Assembly (NCBI GenBank): GCA_002842755.1
Contig: PHDU01000020.1
Coordinates: forward strand, 1-55,757
Direction: 5' to 3'
Origin: Bacteroidetes bacterium HGW-Bacteroidetes-1
GTDB taxonomy: Bacteria; Bacteroidota; Bacteroidia; Bacteroidales; F082
DNA length: 55,757 bases
The notes under the pieces were generated by a model. The model was given only the letters and a program-made list of their open reading frames with translations. It did no database searches and was not told the DNA's origin. Positions 17,342 to 26,432 of the stretch are shown one piece after another (position 1 is the first letter of the stretch; each line of letters opens with the position of its first letter). The position numbers were made by a program, and so were the translations under genes.

Positions 17342-17350
17342 GTGTATAGG

Positions 17351-17923
17351 TTAAACAATGCCGGTAAATCCCATAAATGCCATTGCCAATATTCCTGCCG
17401 TTAGAAGTGCAATCGGGACACCACGCATTACAGCAGGTACTTCCATCAGGTCGAGATGCTCTCTGATCCCCGCAAATACAACAAGTGCCAGTGAAAATCC
17501 CAGTGCGTTTGAAACAGCAAAAACAACACCCTCCATAAGACTGAAATCTTTTTGCACGGTAAGGATTGCAACCCCAAGTACGGCACAATTGGTTGTAATT
17601 AACGGAAGGAAAACGCCAAGGGCTGAATACAATGCAGGGCTTACTTTTTTTAGAATGATTTCAACCATCTGCACCAAACCGGCAATCACAAGAATGAATG
17701 CGATTGTCTGAAGGAATTGAATTCCAAGCGGTATCAGAATATAATTCTGAACAAGCCATGTAACAATTGTCGCCAGAGTCATAACAAACAAAACTGCGCT
17801 TCCCATACCGATGGAGGTGGTAATCTTATTTGAAACGCCAACAAACGGGCAGATGCCCAGAAACTGTGCCAACACAATGTTGTTGACAAAAATGGCGGAT
17901 ATGATAATGATAATGTATTCCAT
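17351..17923 (-). CDS. rnfA: Rnf complex subunit RnfA
   Basis: A 190-residue integral membrane subunit of the ion-translocating ferredoxin:NAD+ oxidoreductase. It has six predicted membrane segments and family blocks NNIVLAQFLGICPFVGVS near the N-terminus, PLITTNCAVLG and NALGFSLALVVFAGIREHL. RnfA and RnfE are homologous, lie in opposite orientation, and together hold a membrane 2Fe-2S cluster through Cys residues in these blocks (the Cys in GICP and in TNCAVLG are present). Last gene of the rnf operon, 24 nt after rnfE. Confidence 0.95.
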   Translation of the reverse strand: MEYIIIIISAIFVNNIVLAQFLGICPFVGVSNKITTSIGMGSAVLFVMTLATIVTWLVQNYILIPLGIQFLQTIAFILVIAGLVQMVEIILKKVSPALYSALGVFLPLITTNCAVLGVAILTVQKDFSLMEGVVFAVSNALGFSLALVVFAGIREHLDLMEVPAVMRGVPIALLTAGILAMAFMGFTGIV

Positions 17924-17947
17924 TTTGCAAAAACTTTTGAGTTGATT

Positions 17948-18526
17948 CTATTTATTAAGTTTTCTTGTAAGGGCAATGAGATATCCTAATACTATAAATG
18001 CTCCCGGAGCAAGCACGAAAACAAGCATAAGATCGCCTGGAATTAGTTTTATGCTGAATATTGCACCACTGCCAAGTATTTCGCGTATTGCACCTAATAT
18101 TGTTAAGGCAAAAGCAAAACCAAGACCCATTCCCAGACCGTCTATAACAGATGATAAAACTGTATTTTTTGAAGCAAAAGCTTCTGCCCTTCCAAGTACA
18201 ATACAGTTAACTACAATAAGCGGAATAAATAACCCAAGTTGATCAAATAAGGCGGGGACAAATCCCTGCATCACCAATTCTACAACAGTTACAAAAGAAG
18301 CAATAATTACAATGAAAGATGGGATACGGACCTTATCAGGAATCACGTTTTTAACAAGTGAGACGCTAAGGTTTGAACTTGCCAGAACAAATGTTGTTGC
18401 AAGGCCCATTCCAAGACCGTTAATAGCCGAAGTGGTTACTCCAAGGGTTGGGCATAAGCCCAGCAGGAGTACTAAAACCGGATTTTCTTTGATGAACCCT
18501 TTGGTAAAATTCTGTAATTGACTCAT
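17948..18526 (-). CDS. rnfE: Rnf complex subunit RnfE
   Basis: A 192-residue membrane subunit, paralogous to RnfA. It has the [20 protein letters not shown] block near the N-terminus, [17 protein letters not shown] in the middle and [19 protein letters not shown]. The Cys residues in GLCPTLG and VNCIVLG match those that coordinate the shared membrane iron-sulfur cluster. Six membrane segments. It starts 2 nt after the rnfG stop, indicating coupled translation. With RnfA and RnfD it forms the ion-conducting membrane core. Confidence 0.95.
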   Translation of the reverse strand: MSQLQNFTKGFIKENPVLVLLLGLCPTLGVTTSAINGLGMGLATTFVLASSNLSVSLVKNVIPDKVRIPSFIVIIASFVTVVELVMQGFVPALFDQLGLFIPLIVVNCIVLGRAEAFASKNTVLSSVIDGLGMGLGFAFALTILGAIREILGSGAIFSIKLIPGDLMLVFVLAPGAFIVLGYLIALTRKLNK

Positions 18527-18528
18527 AT

Positions 18529-19110
18529 TTAGTTTCCTCCTTTGCTTTGTTGATATGTATCGGATGCTCGTTGAACTGCATCGGAAAATGCTCTGGAACT
18601 TATAGTGGCTGCTGTAATTGCATCAATATCACCCCCGTCTTTTTTTACTTTTAGTTTAAAACTGACTGGATTTTTCCCGTTGAACTGATTGCTCCAATCC
18701 GATTTGTTTTTCTGCATTTTGTCGCCAAGACCGGGTGTTTCTTTATGTTCCAGTACTGAAGTGTTGTTGATTGTTCCATCGGGCAAAAAACCAACCATTA
18801 CTTTGATTGTTCCACCAAAACCTTTTTTTGTGAAGCTATTCACGGCGACACCAACAACTTCATCCGCCTGATATGCTAAATTAAATTGAAGTGAGTCATC
18901 CTCAAGCGCCGATTTAACCTGGATTTTTTCAAGGCGATCAAAAGCGGGAAGAACCAGTTTAATAGCTTCTTCCTGTTTTTTCTGCTTGGCAAGTTCAATC
19001 GGCCCTTTTGTCAGGTTGTAAACGCTTCCCAATGCTAGAGCCGACACTACTGTTATTACAAACAAAGTGCTTAGCATGTTAAAAAAACTCGATTCTTTTT
19101 TGCCTGCCAT
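18529..19110 (-). CDS. rnfG: Rnf complex subunit RnfG (covalent FMN)
   Basis: A 193-residue subunit with one N-terminal membrane anchor (about 12-30) and a periplasmic FMN-binding domain. The flavinylation site is [13 protein letters not shown], near residues 163-175. The family consensus is (S/T)GAT, so the Gly is replaced by Ala while the FMN-bearing Thr is kept. GLGDKM and [12 protein letters not shown] are other family blocks. The FMN would be attached through phosphoester by ApbE, which is not in this window. It lies between rnfD and rnfE in the normal order. Confidence 0.93.
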   Translation of the reverse strand: MAGKKESSFFNMLSTLFVITVVSALALGSVYNLTKGPIELAKQKKQEEAIKLVLPAFDRLEKIQVKSALEDDSLQFNLAYQADEVVGVAVNSFTKKGFGGTIKVMVGFLPDGTINNTSVLEHKETPGLGDKMQKNKSDWSNQFNGKNPVSFKLKVKKDGGDIDAITAATISSRAFSDAVQRASDTYQQSKGGN

Positions 19111-19140
19111 GGTAGTCAGTATATTTGATTTCTTAGTGCT

Positions 19141-20142
19141 TTATTTTTTTATAAGCCCAAATCTTTTTGGCTTAAATGCAGTATTGATCAATGGAGTGAA
19201 AGCATTCATAATTAAAATTGCAAACGAAATACCTTCAGGATATGCTCCCCACAAACGTATGATTATGGTGATCAATCCAATGCCAACGCCATAAATAATT
19301 TTACCGGTCATATTCATTGGAGAGCTAACCATGTCGGTTGCCATATAGATAGCTCCTAACATTAATCCACCGGTTAGAAGATGAAATGTTGGATTAATAT
19401 AGTGTTGTGGATCAATGAGATGGAAAATACCGGCAAAAACAAAAACGGTTAGAATAATTGAAACAGGTAGCTGCCAGTTAATTACTTTTCGGATAACCAT
19501 ATAAATACCTCCTAAAATGAGGGCTATGGCTGACATTTCACCCAACGATCCACTCATACTGCCAGTAAGTTGATCCATATAATCGGGCATCTGTGGATCC
19601 GACATGATCTGTTCGATGGTTTTGCCTGCGCCAACACCTTCCTTTAACAATCCTAAAGCAGTCGGACCGGTAATCGCATCCGTTAACTGAGGTGCAAAAA
19701 GCGGTTTTGCGACGGGCCAGGAAGTCATTTGGACAGGAAAAGAAATTAACATGAAAACACGGCCTACAAGCGCAGGATTAAATGGATTTTTTCCTAACCC
19801 ACCAAATGACATTTTTGCGACTCCTATAGTAACCAGGGCTCCGATAATGAGCATCCAGGCCGGAATATTGGCAGGAATGTTGAAGGCAAGTAAAATACCC
19901 GCCACTACTGCCGAACCATCGTTTATCGTTACAGGTCCCTTAATGAGATATTTTTGAATGACCCATTCAAAAAATAAACAGGCCAAAACAGAAATCAGTA
20001 ATACCCTGACAGCATCCAAACCAAAAAAATAGATGGATACCAGCATTGCCGGAACCATGGCATAAACCACGGCATACATAATCTTTTTTACACTTTCGTC
20101 TCCATGAACGTGCGGAGATCCTGATATGGTGAACATATTCAT
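19141..20142 (-). CDS. rnfD: Rnf complex subunit RnfD (covalent FMN)
   Basis: A 333-residue membrane subunit with about nine hydrophobic segments. It opens with SGSPHVHGDES, a typical RnfD start. The flavin site is TDAITGPTALGLLKEG near residue 160, where the usual SGATP reads TGPTA; the Thr that carries FMN is kept. FGGLGKNPFNPALVGR and ATDMVSSPMN are strong family markers. It passes electrons between the soluble and membrane modules and takes part in ion transport. It starts 10 nt after rnfC. Confidence 0.94.
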   Translation of the reverse strand: MNMFTISGSPHVHGDESVKKIMYAVVYAMVPAMLVSIYFFGLDAVRVLLISVLACLFFEWVIQKYLIKGPVTINDGSAVVAGILLAFNIPANIPAWMLIIGALVTIGVAKMSFGGLGKNPFNPALVGRVFMLISFPVQMTSWPVAKPLFAPQLTDAITGPTALGLLKEGVGAGKTIEQIMSDPQMPDYMDQLTGSMSGSLGEMSAIALILGGIYMVIRKVINWQLPVSIILTVFVFAGIFHLIDPQHYINPTFHLLTGGLMLGAIYMATDMVSSPMNMTGKIIYGVGIGLITIIIRLWGAYPEGISFAILIMNAFTPLINTAFKPKRFGLIKK

Positions 20143-20152
20143 AAGAATGAGG

Positions 20153-21487
20153 CTATTTTCTGGTTCTGATTAATTGACCTACTCTAAGTTTTCCTAACCT
20201 TAAAAAATCAAGCAAAGGCAGACTCGATGGACAAGTAAACTGGCACGATCCACACTCAATACAATCCATGATGTTGTTTTTCTCTGCTTTTTCAAATAAT
20301 TCGAGTTTTGATAGTTTGGATAAGAAGTATGGTTCAAGTCCCATGGGACAAACTTCAGTGCATTTGGAACAACGAATGCATGGATTTGGTTTCTTGCGGC
20401 GGCTTTCCTCAACAGGCATCACCAGAATACCTGATGAGCCTTTAACGATAGGTATATCAGGGCTACTGATTGATTTTCCCATCATCGGACCTCCGTTTAT
20501 GAGTTTTCCGGTATTTTCGGGAAGGCCTCCAGCTGCATTCAATAAGTCGGATATGGGTGTGCCAACCCGAACTAAAAAATTGGATGGATTGCTTAAACCT
20601 TTTCCCGTCACTGTAACAACGCGCTCTATAAGCGGCTTGTTTTTTTGAACTGCTTCATAAACAGCAAATGCGGTACCGACATTCGATACAACACAGCCTA
20701 CTTCGATTGGAAGCTTGCCCGAAGGTACTTCTCTATTAACTGCAGCTTTGATTAATTGCTTTTCACCACCCTGAGGGTATTTAACTTTTAATGCCTGAAC
20801 AGTGACACCGACATAATTTTTAGATAACTCTGTAAGATGTTGTATCGCATTGGGTTTATTGTTTTCGATGCCAATGATTGCTTTATCAACTGACAAGGCT
20901 TTCATAAGTATTTTGATGCCAATAAGAATTTCTTCTCCTCTTTCTAACATAAGCCGATGATCAGAAGTCAGATAGGGCTCACATTCTACTCCATTTATAA
21001 GCAGATATTCAGCTTTTTTTCCATCTGGAATCATCAGTTTAACATGGCTTGGAAATGTAGCTCCGCCGAGACCCACAATTCCACATTCCTTCACCCGTGA
21101 CACTATTTCTTCTTTTGTAAGTGTAATTTCACGAACAATATCGGGTGTTTGATCAATATTTTCTTCCCAAATATCATCTATCACATCAATGAAAATAGCC
21201 TGACGACGATACCCACTCGAATCAAGTGCATCATCAATTTTAGCAACCTTTCCAGAGGCTGGAGCGTGAATATTGGCTGAAATAAATGCTTCCCCTTTGG
21301 CAATGAGCTGACCGGTTTTCACCTCATCTCCTTTTTTTACCATGGGTTTTGGTGGGGCTCCAAGATTTTGTCCCAAAGGAATAACCAACTGCTTTGGCAG
21401 TGGCAATGAACTTATGGGAGTATTTTCGGAGAATTTATTTTCTTCTGGGTGAACGCCACCCGGCGCAAAGGTTTTCAAACTGTTCAT
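20153..21487 (-). CDS. rnfC: Rnf complex subunit RnfC (NADH-binding, 2x 4Fe-4S)
   Basis: A 444-residue cytoplasmic subunit that holds FMN and the NAD(H) site and resembles Complex I NuoF. It opens with GGVHPEENK, then a barrel-sandwich segment (about 60-110), GIVGLGGATFPSHVK and the glycine-rich YLLINGVECEPYL. Two ferredoxin motifs near the C-terminus, CIRCSKCTEVCP (about 368) and CIECGSCQFTCP (about 405), bind 4Fe-4S clusters. Length is typical of the shorter Bacteroidota form, without the long Lys/Ala tail of gamma-proteobacteria. It lies 12 nt from rnfB. Confidence 0.95.
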   Translation of the reverse strand: MNSLKTFAPGGVHPEENKFSENTPISSLPLPKQLVIPLGQNLGAPPKPMVKKGDEVKTGQLIAKGEAFISANIHAPASGKVAKIDDALDSSGYRRQAIFIDVIDDIWEENIDQTPDIVREITLTKEEIVSRVKECGIVGLGGATFPSHVKLMIPDGKKAEYLLINGVECEPYLTSDHRLMLERGEEILIGIKILMKALSVDKAIIGIENNKPNAIQHLTELSKNYVGVTVQALKVKYPQGGEKQLIKAAVNREVPSGKLPIEVGCVVSNVGTAFAVYEAVQKNKPLIERVVTVTGKGLSNPSNFLVRVGTPISDLLNAAGGLPENTGKLINGGPMMGKSISSPDIPIVKGSSGILVMPVEESRRKKPNPCIRCSKCTEVCPMGLEPYFLSKLSKLELFEKAEKNNIMDCIECGSCQFTCPSSLPLLDFLRLGKLRVGQLIRTRK

Positions 21488-21499
21488 ACCATTTACACG

Positions 21500-22447
21500 T
21501 TATACTATATTGTCGTTTTTTGTTTCTTGGGAAGCGCTTTCAGCAGTTGCTACGGCAGCAACCTTTGAAGGCTTTTCTTCTTGTATTTCTTGCGCACCTG
21601 TCTCCGCTTTTACTTTTCGCAATGGAAAATTGAGCTCATGGATGGCATCCGTTGGACATACCTCAACACACTTACGGCATAATTTACATTTCTCAAAATC
21701 GATGTAGGCAAGATTATTTGCCATCGTGATGGCTTCGTATGGACATACTTGAAAACATTTAGAGCACCCAATACATGCTACACTACAATTTTTCTTTGCA
21801 GGACCACCTTTTTCTTTGTTGATACATGAAACAAAAATCCGACGATCCTTCTTGCCTTTATTTCTTAGCTCAATTATACCACGTGGACAAGCTTTAACAC
21901 ATGCTCCGCATGCAACACATTTATCATTCACAACAGGTAATCCGGTCTCAGGATTCATATGAATTGCATCAAAATCGCAGGAGTCAACGCAGTCGCCCAA
22001 ACCAAGACACCCAAACTGACATCCTCCTTCGCCTGCAAACAGGTTATGAGCAAAAGCACACGATGAGGCTCCGTCAAACTGTACCTTTGCAGGCGAATTG
22101 GCTTTCGATCCGTTGCAACGTATCACAGCAATCAAAGGTTCTTTTTCTTCAACTTCCAGGCCCAATATCGCTGCTACCTGCTTCATTACAGCATTACCTC
22201 CCACCGGACAATTCAGCCCTTCAAGGTTTTGTTTTTCATTTGCAGATTTGACTGTAACTTCAGCAAAATTGCGGCATCCCGGATAACCACAACCTCCACA
22301 ATTGGCTTTTGGTAGTGCATCTTCAACCAAATCAATCTTGGGATCTTCAATCACTTTAAATTTCTGAGCAACAAAATAAAGAATCACAGCCAGTGTGGCT
22401 CCTAACAAGCCCATAGTCAATAATGCAAAAAGCACAATGTCGTTCAC
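21500..22447 (-). CDS. rnfB: Rnf complex subunit RnfB (multi 4Fe-4S ferredoxin)
   Basis: A 315-residue subunit that accepts electrons from ferredoxin. Residues 3-27 are a membrane anchor. C50-GGCGYPGC begins the Fe-S domain shared with electron bifurcating proteins; further C-rich motifs follow (CQFGCLGLGDCVDSC, CVACGACVKACP, CIGCSKCFQVCP, CKLCRKCVEVCP), giving about five to six clusters, as in the long RnfB of acetogens and Bacteroides. The tail is low complexity, Glu/Lys/Ala rich. The start codon is GTG; no in-frame ATG lies upstream or near it. First gene of rnfBCDGEA, with its own promoter element at 22515. Confidence 0.94.
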   Translation of the reverse strand: MNDIVLFALLTMGLLGATLAVILYFVAQKFKVIEDPKIDLVEDALPKANCGGCGYPGCRNFAEVTVKSANEKQNLEGLNCPVGGNAVMKQVAAILGLEVEEKEPLIAVIRCNGSKANSPAKVQFDGASSCAFAHNLFAGEGGCQFGCLGLGDCVDSCDFDAIHMNPETGLPVVNDKCVACGACVKACPRGIIELRNKGKKDRRIFVSCINKEKGGPAKKNCSVACIGCSKCFQVCPYEAITMANNLAYIDFEKCKLCRKCVEVCPTDAIHELNFPLRKVKAETGAQEIQEEKPSKVAAVATAESASQETKNDNIV

Positions 22448-22514
22448 TTGTAAATATTTTTAGTTAATATGATGACCAAATAAATTCATAGTTGTTCATT
22501 TGAAAACAGCTTGA

Positions 22515-22522
22515 CAAAAATA
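22515..22522 (-). promoter_or_regulatory. -7 element (TATTTTTG) for rnfBCDGEA
   Basis: Perfect TAnnTTTG on the minus strand, about 70 nt upstream of the rnfB GTG and downstream of the hairpin at 22630. It suggests rnf is transcribed independently of the secreted-protein gene before it. Confidence 0.45.
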
Positions 22523-22629
22523 GAATATTTGATTTGATACTTCATTTTAAACCTACTGATAATAGTTGAGTCGTAATAATCAGATAACCAGTTATATACG
22601 TTTTAGAAATGAAACGGACGTTAAAAGAG

Positions 22630-22669
22630 AAACCCGAAACATGCTGAAAATCAGCATGTATTCGGGTTT
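22630..22669 (-). terminator. strong hairpin terminator of the T9SS-substrate gene
   Basis: An 18-bp stem, AAACCCGAAACATGCTGA against TCAGCATGTATTCGGGTTT, with a 3-nt loop and one bulged base. On the minus strand it is followed by CTCTTTTAA. It lies 75 nt past the stop of the secreted-protein gene and separates it from rnfB. Confidence 0.75.
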
Positions 22670-22744
22670 GTTTAGATTCTTTCTAAATTAACAGATTATC
22701 AGTAATTTAGAACATATATAAAGAAGTTGATGTGTTTTGACACA

Positions 22745-25120
22745 TTAACGAATCACTATCTTTTCAACATGTTTTTCTTTACCAAGAGAGAGATGAAGAA
22801 AATAGATGCCTTTAGGTGCTGACTGCATGTCAAAAACTTCATAAAATATGCCATTAACCGGACTTGATGTTGAACGTTTTATAGTCTTGCCTTCATTATT
22901 GGTCAAGAACCAGATTAATTTCTTTTGCTGATTTTCTTTAATTCGAAGTGTAAATATTCCATTATTTGGGTTGGGAATAATATTCACTTTTTCAGCAAGC
23001 GAGTTCGTTTCAGGTACACTTGTGCAATCATCCATTGTAAGAGTGAGATTATCTGCTGATTCTCCTATACATACACTGTTTGCAAAAGCATGCAGGCTTA
23101 GTTCAACAACGCCAGCTGAAATATCTTGCAGCCCAGGTGTGTAGTTAGCATTTAACAGATTAATATCGTTAAAGAAACCATCTCCTGCGCTTTGCCATAC
23201 AATACTATCTGCAAACAAGGCTTGTCCTGCAAGGTCAACAGAATAGCCGATACATACTATGGTATCATTTCCAGCAACAGCCTGAGGGAGTCCGTAAATA
23301 ATTACATCAACATCATCTGAAACTATTTCACCGTTCCATCCCGTAATTTGCAGGGTGAGTGTCACCAAGCCGCTGTCCCGGTCAGTAAGTCCGGGAGCGT
23401 AAAGCGTTTGCAACCTGTCTGTATAAAGGAACATACCATCACCGTTGGAAGTCCACAAAACGTTTTGAACTGCAATGCCTGAACCGCCGGTGGTTACAAA
23501 ATTTTGGGCGGTACAAATGTAAATATCTTCACCTGCATCTGCCTGAGGTCCAACGCCAGGTGCAAAGTCGAAAGAGGCAATCTGAGTGCGCCAATTACCT
23601 CCCAGCCGATACATCTGGGTGTACCAGAAAGTAGAGTCATCGGATGGATCAACAGACATAGCGCTGTAATCTCCCCAACGGTTAACATTGGTTTGGGCCG
23701 AAGCTCCGATAATAATATCTGTTTCAGGCATATTGAATGTCCCCAGTGGTGCATCTGCAGTGCGACCTGTATAACGGATGCCGGGATAGGTTGTGGCACT
23801 TGAAACGGAATATCCTAATGCAATGTGTCCTTTCCCATTCATGGCAATGCTCCCCATCCATCTACTATCGGTATCAGGAGAAAATGTACCTTGTTGGTAT
23901 ATAGACCAGTCTGCATCGGTCTTTCGAAGTTCATACCATCGGATTGAAGCACGTGCGTTGGCAGTCACAGTATGATTTGCAACAAGCGTTTGGTAGGTGC
24001 CGAAATTACGGTATTGAAGCCTGAACATAAGTTGTCCGCCAATTGCGTCAAGCAGCTGAGTAGTATTGGGCTGCGGAACGCCTGAAACACTTGCGTTGAA
24101 TGCTTCAACGGTTAAACTGTGCGACATCTGATACGTTGAAGAGGATGGGTTATCCCAATTAAGATCAGCTTTCCATATTTCAAGATTTTTGTTGCCTGTA
24201 CGGTTGATATGTGCAAACCAGGCCGGCTCGTTTGATGGAGGTGGTGTGCCGTCGATATCAGCTGGAAGAATACCATATTTTGCATTTGAGATAGGAAACA
24301 TAATCATGCGGGCATCAGGATTACCAGCAAGCATTGCATCACGCTCAAGTGCTACAGCTCCTCCGCCAATGTAGCTGGTTGCGCTGGCATTGAAATAATT
24401 AAACGTTCCGATGTAGGCATTGTTCCATACTCCAAATTTTGGATAGTCGTTAAAATAATTGAATTGAAATGCATATCTGTACCAGGCTCCAAGTGGATCA
24501 CCAGTCTCGGAAATGGCAACTAACTCCCAAAAAGTGTTGTTGGATGTATTGACGGCAAACTGACTTGCAAACCAGCGATCGGCCAACTCATCATAAACTA
24601 CGATAGGGTCGCCATCGTTTGTTCCTGTCCATGGCCCTATGAATCCATTCCAAAGCGTACTGTTGTCTGCCGGACCATATAACATTACGCCAGCTTTGTT
24701 GTATATGGCAAATGAAAGGTTTATCATCAGAAAATAGTGATCAGGCCCAACATCGCCATCGGTATCAGCAGGAAAAACGCTATTCACATTTCCCAGCCCC
24801 ATGATATTACGCAACGGCCAGTAATCTCCCTGAGATGTATAATCCTGTACTACCGGATCAATTGCTTCAAGGTTTTCAGGACCATTAAGGTCGAAGGGCG
24901 TATCTTCAATTGTTTTATTTCCAACAAGATCATTTTTCCATGCTCTTTTTCGTTCTCCAGGTACTATTGGAGTAATATTTCGTAAAGGAGCTGTTTTATC
25001 GAAATAGGTTGCTTTAACTACCTTCTCGGGAAAATATACAGCATTATTTGTAGTTTCTTGTTGTGCACGAACATTTAGCATGATTGCCGCTAAAAGTAGG
25101 AGAAATAAAAATCTTTTCAT
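22745..25120 (-). CDS. large secreted protein with T9SS C-terminal sorting domain
   Basis: A 791-residue exported protein. Residues 1-19 are a signal peptide ending before QQET. Residues 60-520 form one large domain I do not recognise, rich in Trp, Asn and Asp (FPADTDGDVGPDHYF, NDGDPIVVYDELADRWF, WGDYSAMSVDPSDDSTFWYT), reminiscent of beta-propeller or adhesin modules. Two Ig-like repeats follow, 524-613 and 614-702, each with ADAG/VAGND, a WxSxGDGxF turn and YxPGLxDxxxGxVxLxL. Residues 703-791 are a Por secretion tail: NIIPNPNNGIFTLRI, then KGIYFLHL and VEKIVIR. The T9SS should export it and anchor or release it at the surface. It interrupts the usual rseC-rnfB adjacency and ends in a strong terminator. 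Confidence 0.9.
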   Translation of the reverse strand: MKRFLFLLLLAAIMLNVRAQQETTNNAVYFPEKVVKATYFDKTAPLRNITPIVPGERKRAWKNDLVGNKTIEDTPFDLNGPENLEAIDPVVQDYTSQGDYWPLRNIMGLGNVNSVFPADTDGDVGPDHYFLMINLSFAIYNKAGVMLYGPADNSTLWNGFIGPWTGTNDGDPIVVYDELADRWFASQFAVNTSNNTFWELVAISETGDPLGAWYRYAFQFNYFNDYPKFGVWNNAYIGTFNYFNASATSYIGGGAVALERDAMLAGNPDARMIMFPISNAKYGILPADIDGTPPPSNEPAWFAHINRTGNKNLEIWKADLNWDNPSSSTYQMSHSLTVEAFNASVSGVPQPNTTQLLDAIGGQLMFRLQYRNFGTYQTLVANHTVTANARASIRWYELRKTDADWSIYQQGTFSPDTDSRWMGSIAMNGKGHIALGYSVSSATTYPGIRYTGRTADAPLGTFNMPETDIIIGASAQTNVNRWGDYSAMSVDPSDDSTFWYTQMYRLGGNWRTQIASFDFAPGVGPQADAGEDIYICTAQNFVTTGGSGIAVQNVLWTSNGDGMFLYTDRLQTLYAPGLTDRDSGLVTLTLQITGWNGEIVSDDVDVIIYGLPQAVAGNDTIVCIGYSVDLAGQALFADSIVWQSAGDGFFNDINLLNANYTPGLQDISAGVVELSLHAFANSVCIGESADNLTLTMDDCTSVPETNSLAEKVNIIPNPNNGIFTLRIKENQQKKLIWFLTNNEGKTIKRSTSSPVNGIFYEVFDMQSAPKGIYFLHLSLGKEKHVEKIVIR

Positions 25121-25191
25121 TCTTTAACGCGATTTAGTGGTTTAATTTATTTGAATTATTCTATTAATAATGTGAATTTGAGTCATTGTTT

Positions 25192-25611
25192 TTATTTGAT
25201 TCCAAACTGAAAAGTTTTACTCATTTTGTTTCTCAGCGAATAAAGAACCAAATAATATGGAATAAGGATGATGAGGGCAGTTAATCCGGCTATTCCTTCA
25301 CTGAAATCAGAAACAATCATGACAATAAGGGTCAGAATTACAAGAAGAAAGGGAAGAATATAACCGAAAAATACTGCTAAAGTGCCTAATTGTTCTCTCA
25401 TGAAAACAGTAACTTGTTGCCCTACAGTATAATTGCTTTCAGGATTTCTGTCCACCAGAACTATTTTTTCCTCCATATCGGCCGCACTGCAAGCTCCTTT
25501 GGCATGGCAGGAAGAGCAGGCAGATTGTGAAAGGATCATTACCTCTACTTTCTTTTCAAACAATTGCTTTATAATTCCAGGATGGGTAATTATTTCTGTT
25601 TTTTCACTCAT
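25192..25611 (-). CDS. RseC/MucC family protein (Rnf-associated)
   Basis: A 139-residue membrane protein of the SoxR-reducing/RseC family. It has a cytoplasmic Cys motif SACSSCHAKGACS near residue 30 and two membrane helices (about 75-97 and 103-122). In Bacteroidota and gamma-proteobacteria, RseC-like proteins are often encoded beside rnf and are linked to SoxR reduction or Rnf assembly. The open frame extends 74 codons upstream, but these overlap the end of the SDR gene and lack RseC character, so the ATG at 25611 is chosen. The rnf operon starts 2.7 kb downstream, past the secreted-protein gene. Confidence 0.87.
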   Translation of the reverse strand: MSEKTEIITHPGIIKQLFEKKVEVMILSQSACSSCHAKGACSAADMEEKIVLVDRNPESNYTVGQQVTVFMREQLGTLAVFFGYILPFLLVILTLIVMIVSDFSEGIAGLTALIILIPYYLVLYSLRNKMSKTFQFGIK

Positions 25612-25669
25612 ATTCAGAATCTGTTCTTTTATAGTTTTTGAAATATTGATTTGAATCAGCGGCCTTAAT

Positions 25670-26368
25670 TTATGGGGTTGATAGAGATACCGGAAGCACT
25701 TTTCCATTGAAATATTGATGCCCTGAAAGTGCAAAATCATGGATAAATGCTGCCATTGAGGATGCTGAAACTGGAGCCTTATAACCCGGGAAAGCCTCCT
25801 GAAGCATTTCGGTTTGTGCAGCACCCAGTGCAAGGCAATTGACTTTTATATCTTTGTCTTTTAATTCTTCTGCAAGACATTCTGTAAAAATGGCCAGAGC
25901 ACCTTTACTTGCACTGTAAAGCGAAAGTCCTGAAAATTTTGAACTTCCCTGAAACCCTCCCATACTGCCAATGTTTATGATATGAGCATTCTTGCAAAAA
26001 TAGAGTAACAAGCTTTGGATCAAGAGAAAAGGGCTTTTCATATTGACTTTGAACATTGCATCGAAATCATTGCCGTCTAATTGTTCAATCGGTTTATGAA
26101 CTAAAAGACCTGCATTATTAATCAGTATGCGTGGTTTAAACTGATAATCTTCAACAATTGAAATAATCTTATTTTGAAATCCGTCATCCATCAAATCCAT
26201 GGAAACAGGAAAAATAACATCTTTTAATTCAGTGCTTTCGTTACGTAATTGATTTATGTTGTTGCTGTTACGTGAAATGGCAAGAATACGGTTTTCCGAC
26301 TGTTGCGCGAATAGTTTTACCAATTCAAATCCAATGCCCCGGCTGCTTCCGGTAATGATGATATCCAT
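25670..26368 (-). CDS. short-chain dehydrogenase/reductase
   Basis: A 232-residue SDR. It has the NAD(P) motif TGSSRGIGFELV at 6-17, NNAGLLVHKP (NAG motif), a catalytic Ser after GSMGG, and YSASKGALAIFTE (YxxxK). This is a complete classical SDR, somewhat short. The substrate is unknown; Bacteroidota keep similar SDRs next to rseC. It begins 64 nt after the lipoprotein gene and ends 58 nt before rseC, so the three may be one unit. Confidence 0.87.
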   Translation of the reverse strand: MDIIITGSSRGIGFELVKLFAQQSENRILAISRNSNNINQLRNESTELKDVIFPVSMDLMDDGFQNKIISIVEDYQFKPRILINNAGLLVHKPIEQLDGNDFDAMFKVNMKSPFLLIQSLLLYFCKNAHIINIGSMGGFQGSSKFSGLSLYSASKGALAIFTECLAEELKDKDIKVNCLALGAAQTEMLQEAFPGYKAPVSASSMAAFIHDFALSGHQYFNGKVLPVSLSTP

Positions 26369-26432
26369 GTTTGACGGGTTTGCTTTACTTAAGATTTAGT
26401 CATTTAAAGATTCTATGAATCTGCTATACTTC

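Larger units (their letters stand above)
16799..17350. other. 552-nt gap with eroded remnants
   Basis: No intact gene. The gap separates the start of the unknown helical gene from the 3' end of the rnf operon. It contains a long imperfect palindrome (16968-17001) and two short plus-strand frames in different phases that read like decayed protein, listed separately. Confidence 0.5.

Noticed and set aside
17292-17588. Minus-strand frame overlapping rnfA
   Set aside because: It is rnfA read in another phase, Cys-rich by chance.
25612-25833. N-terminal extension of the RseC protein
   Set aside because: Overlaps the end of the SDR gene and lacks family character.
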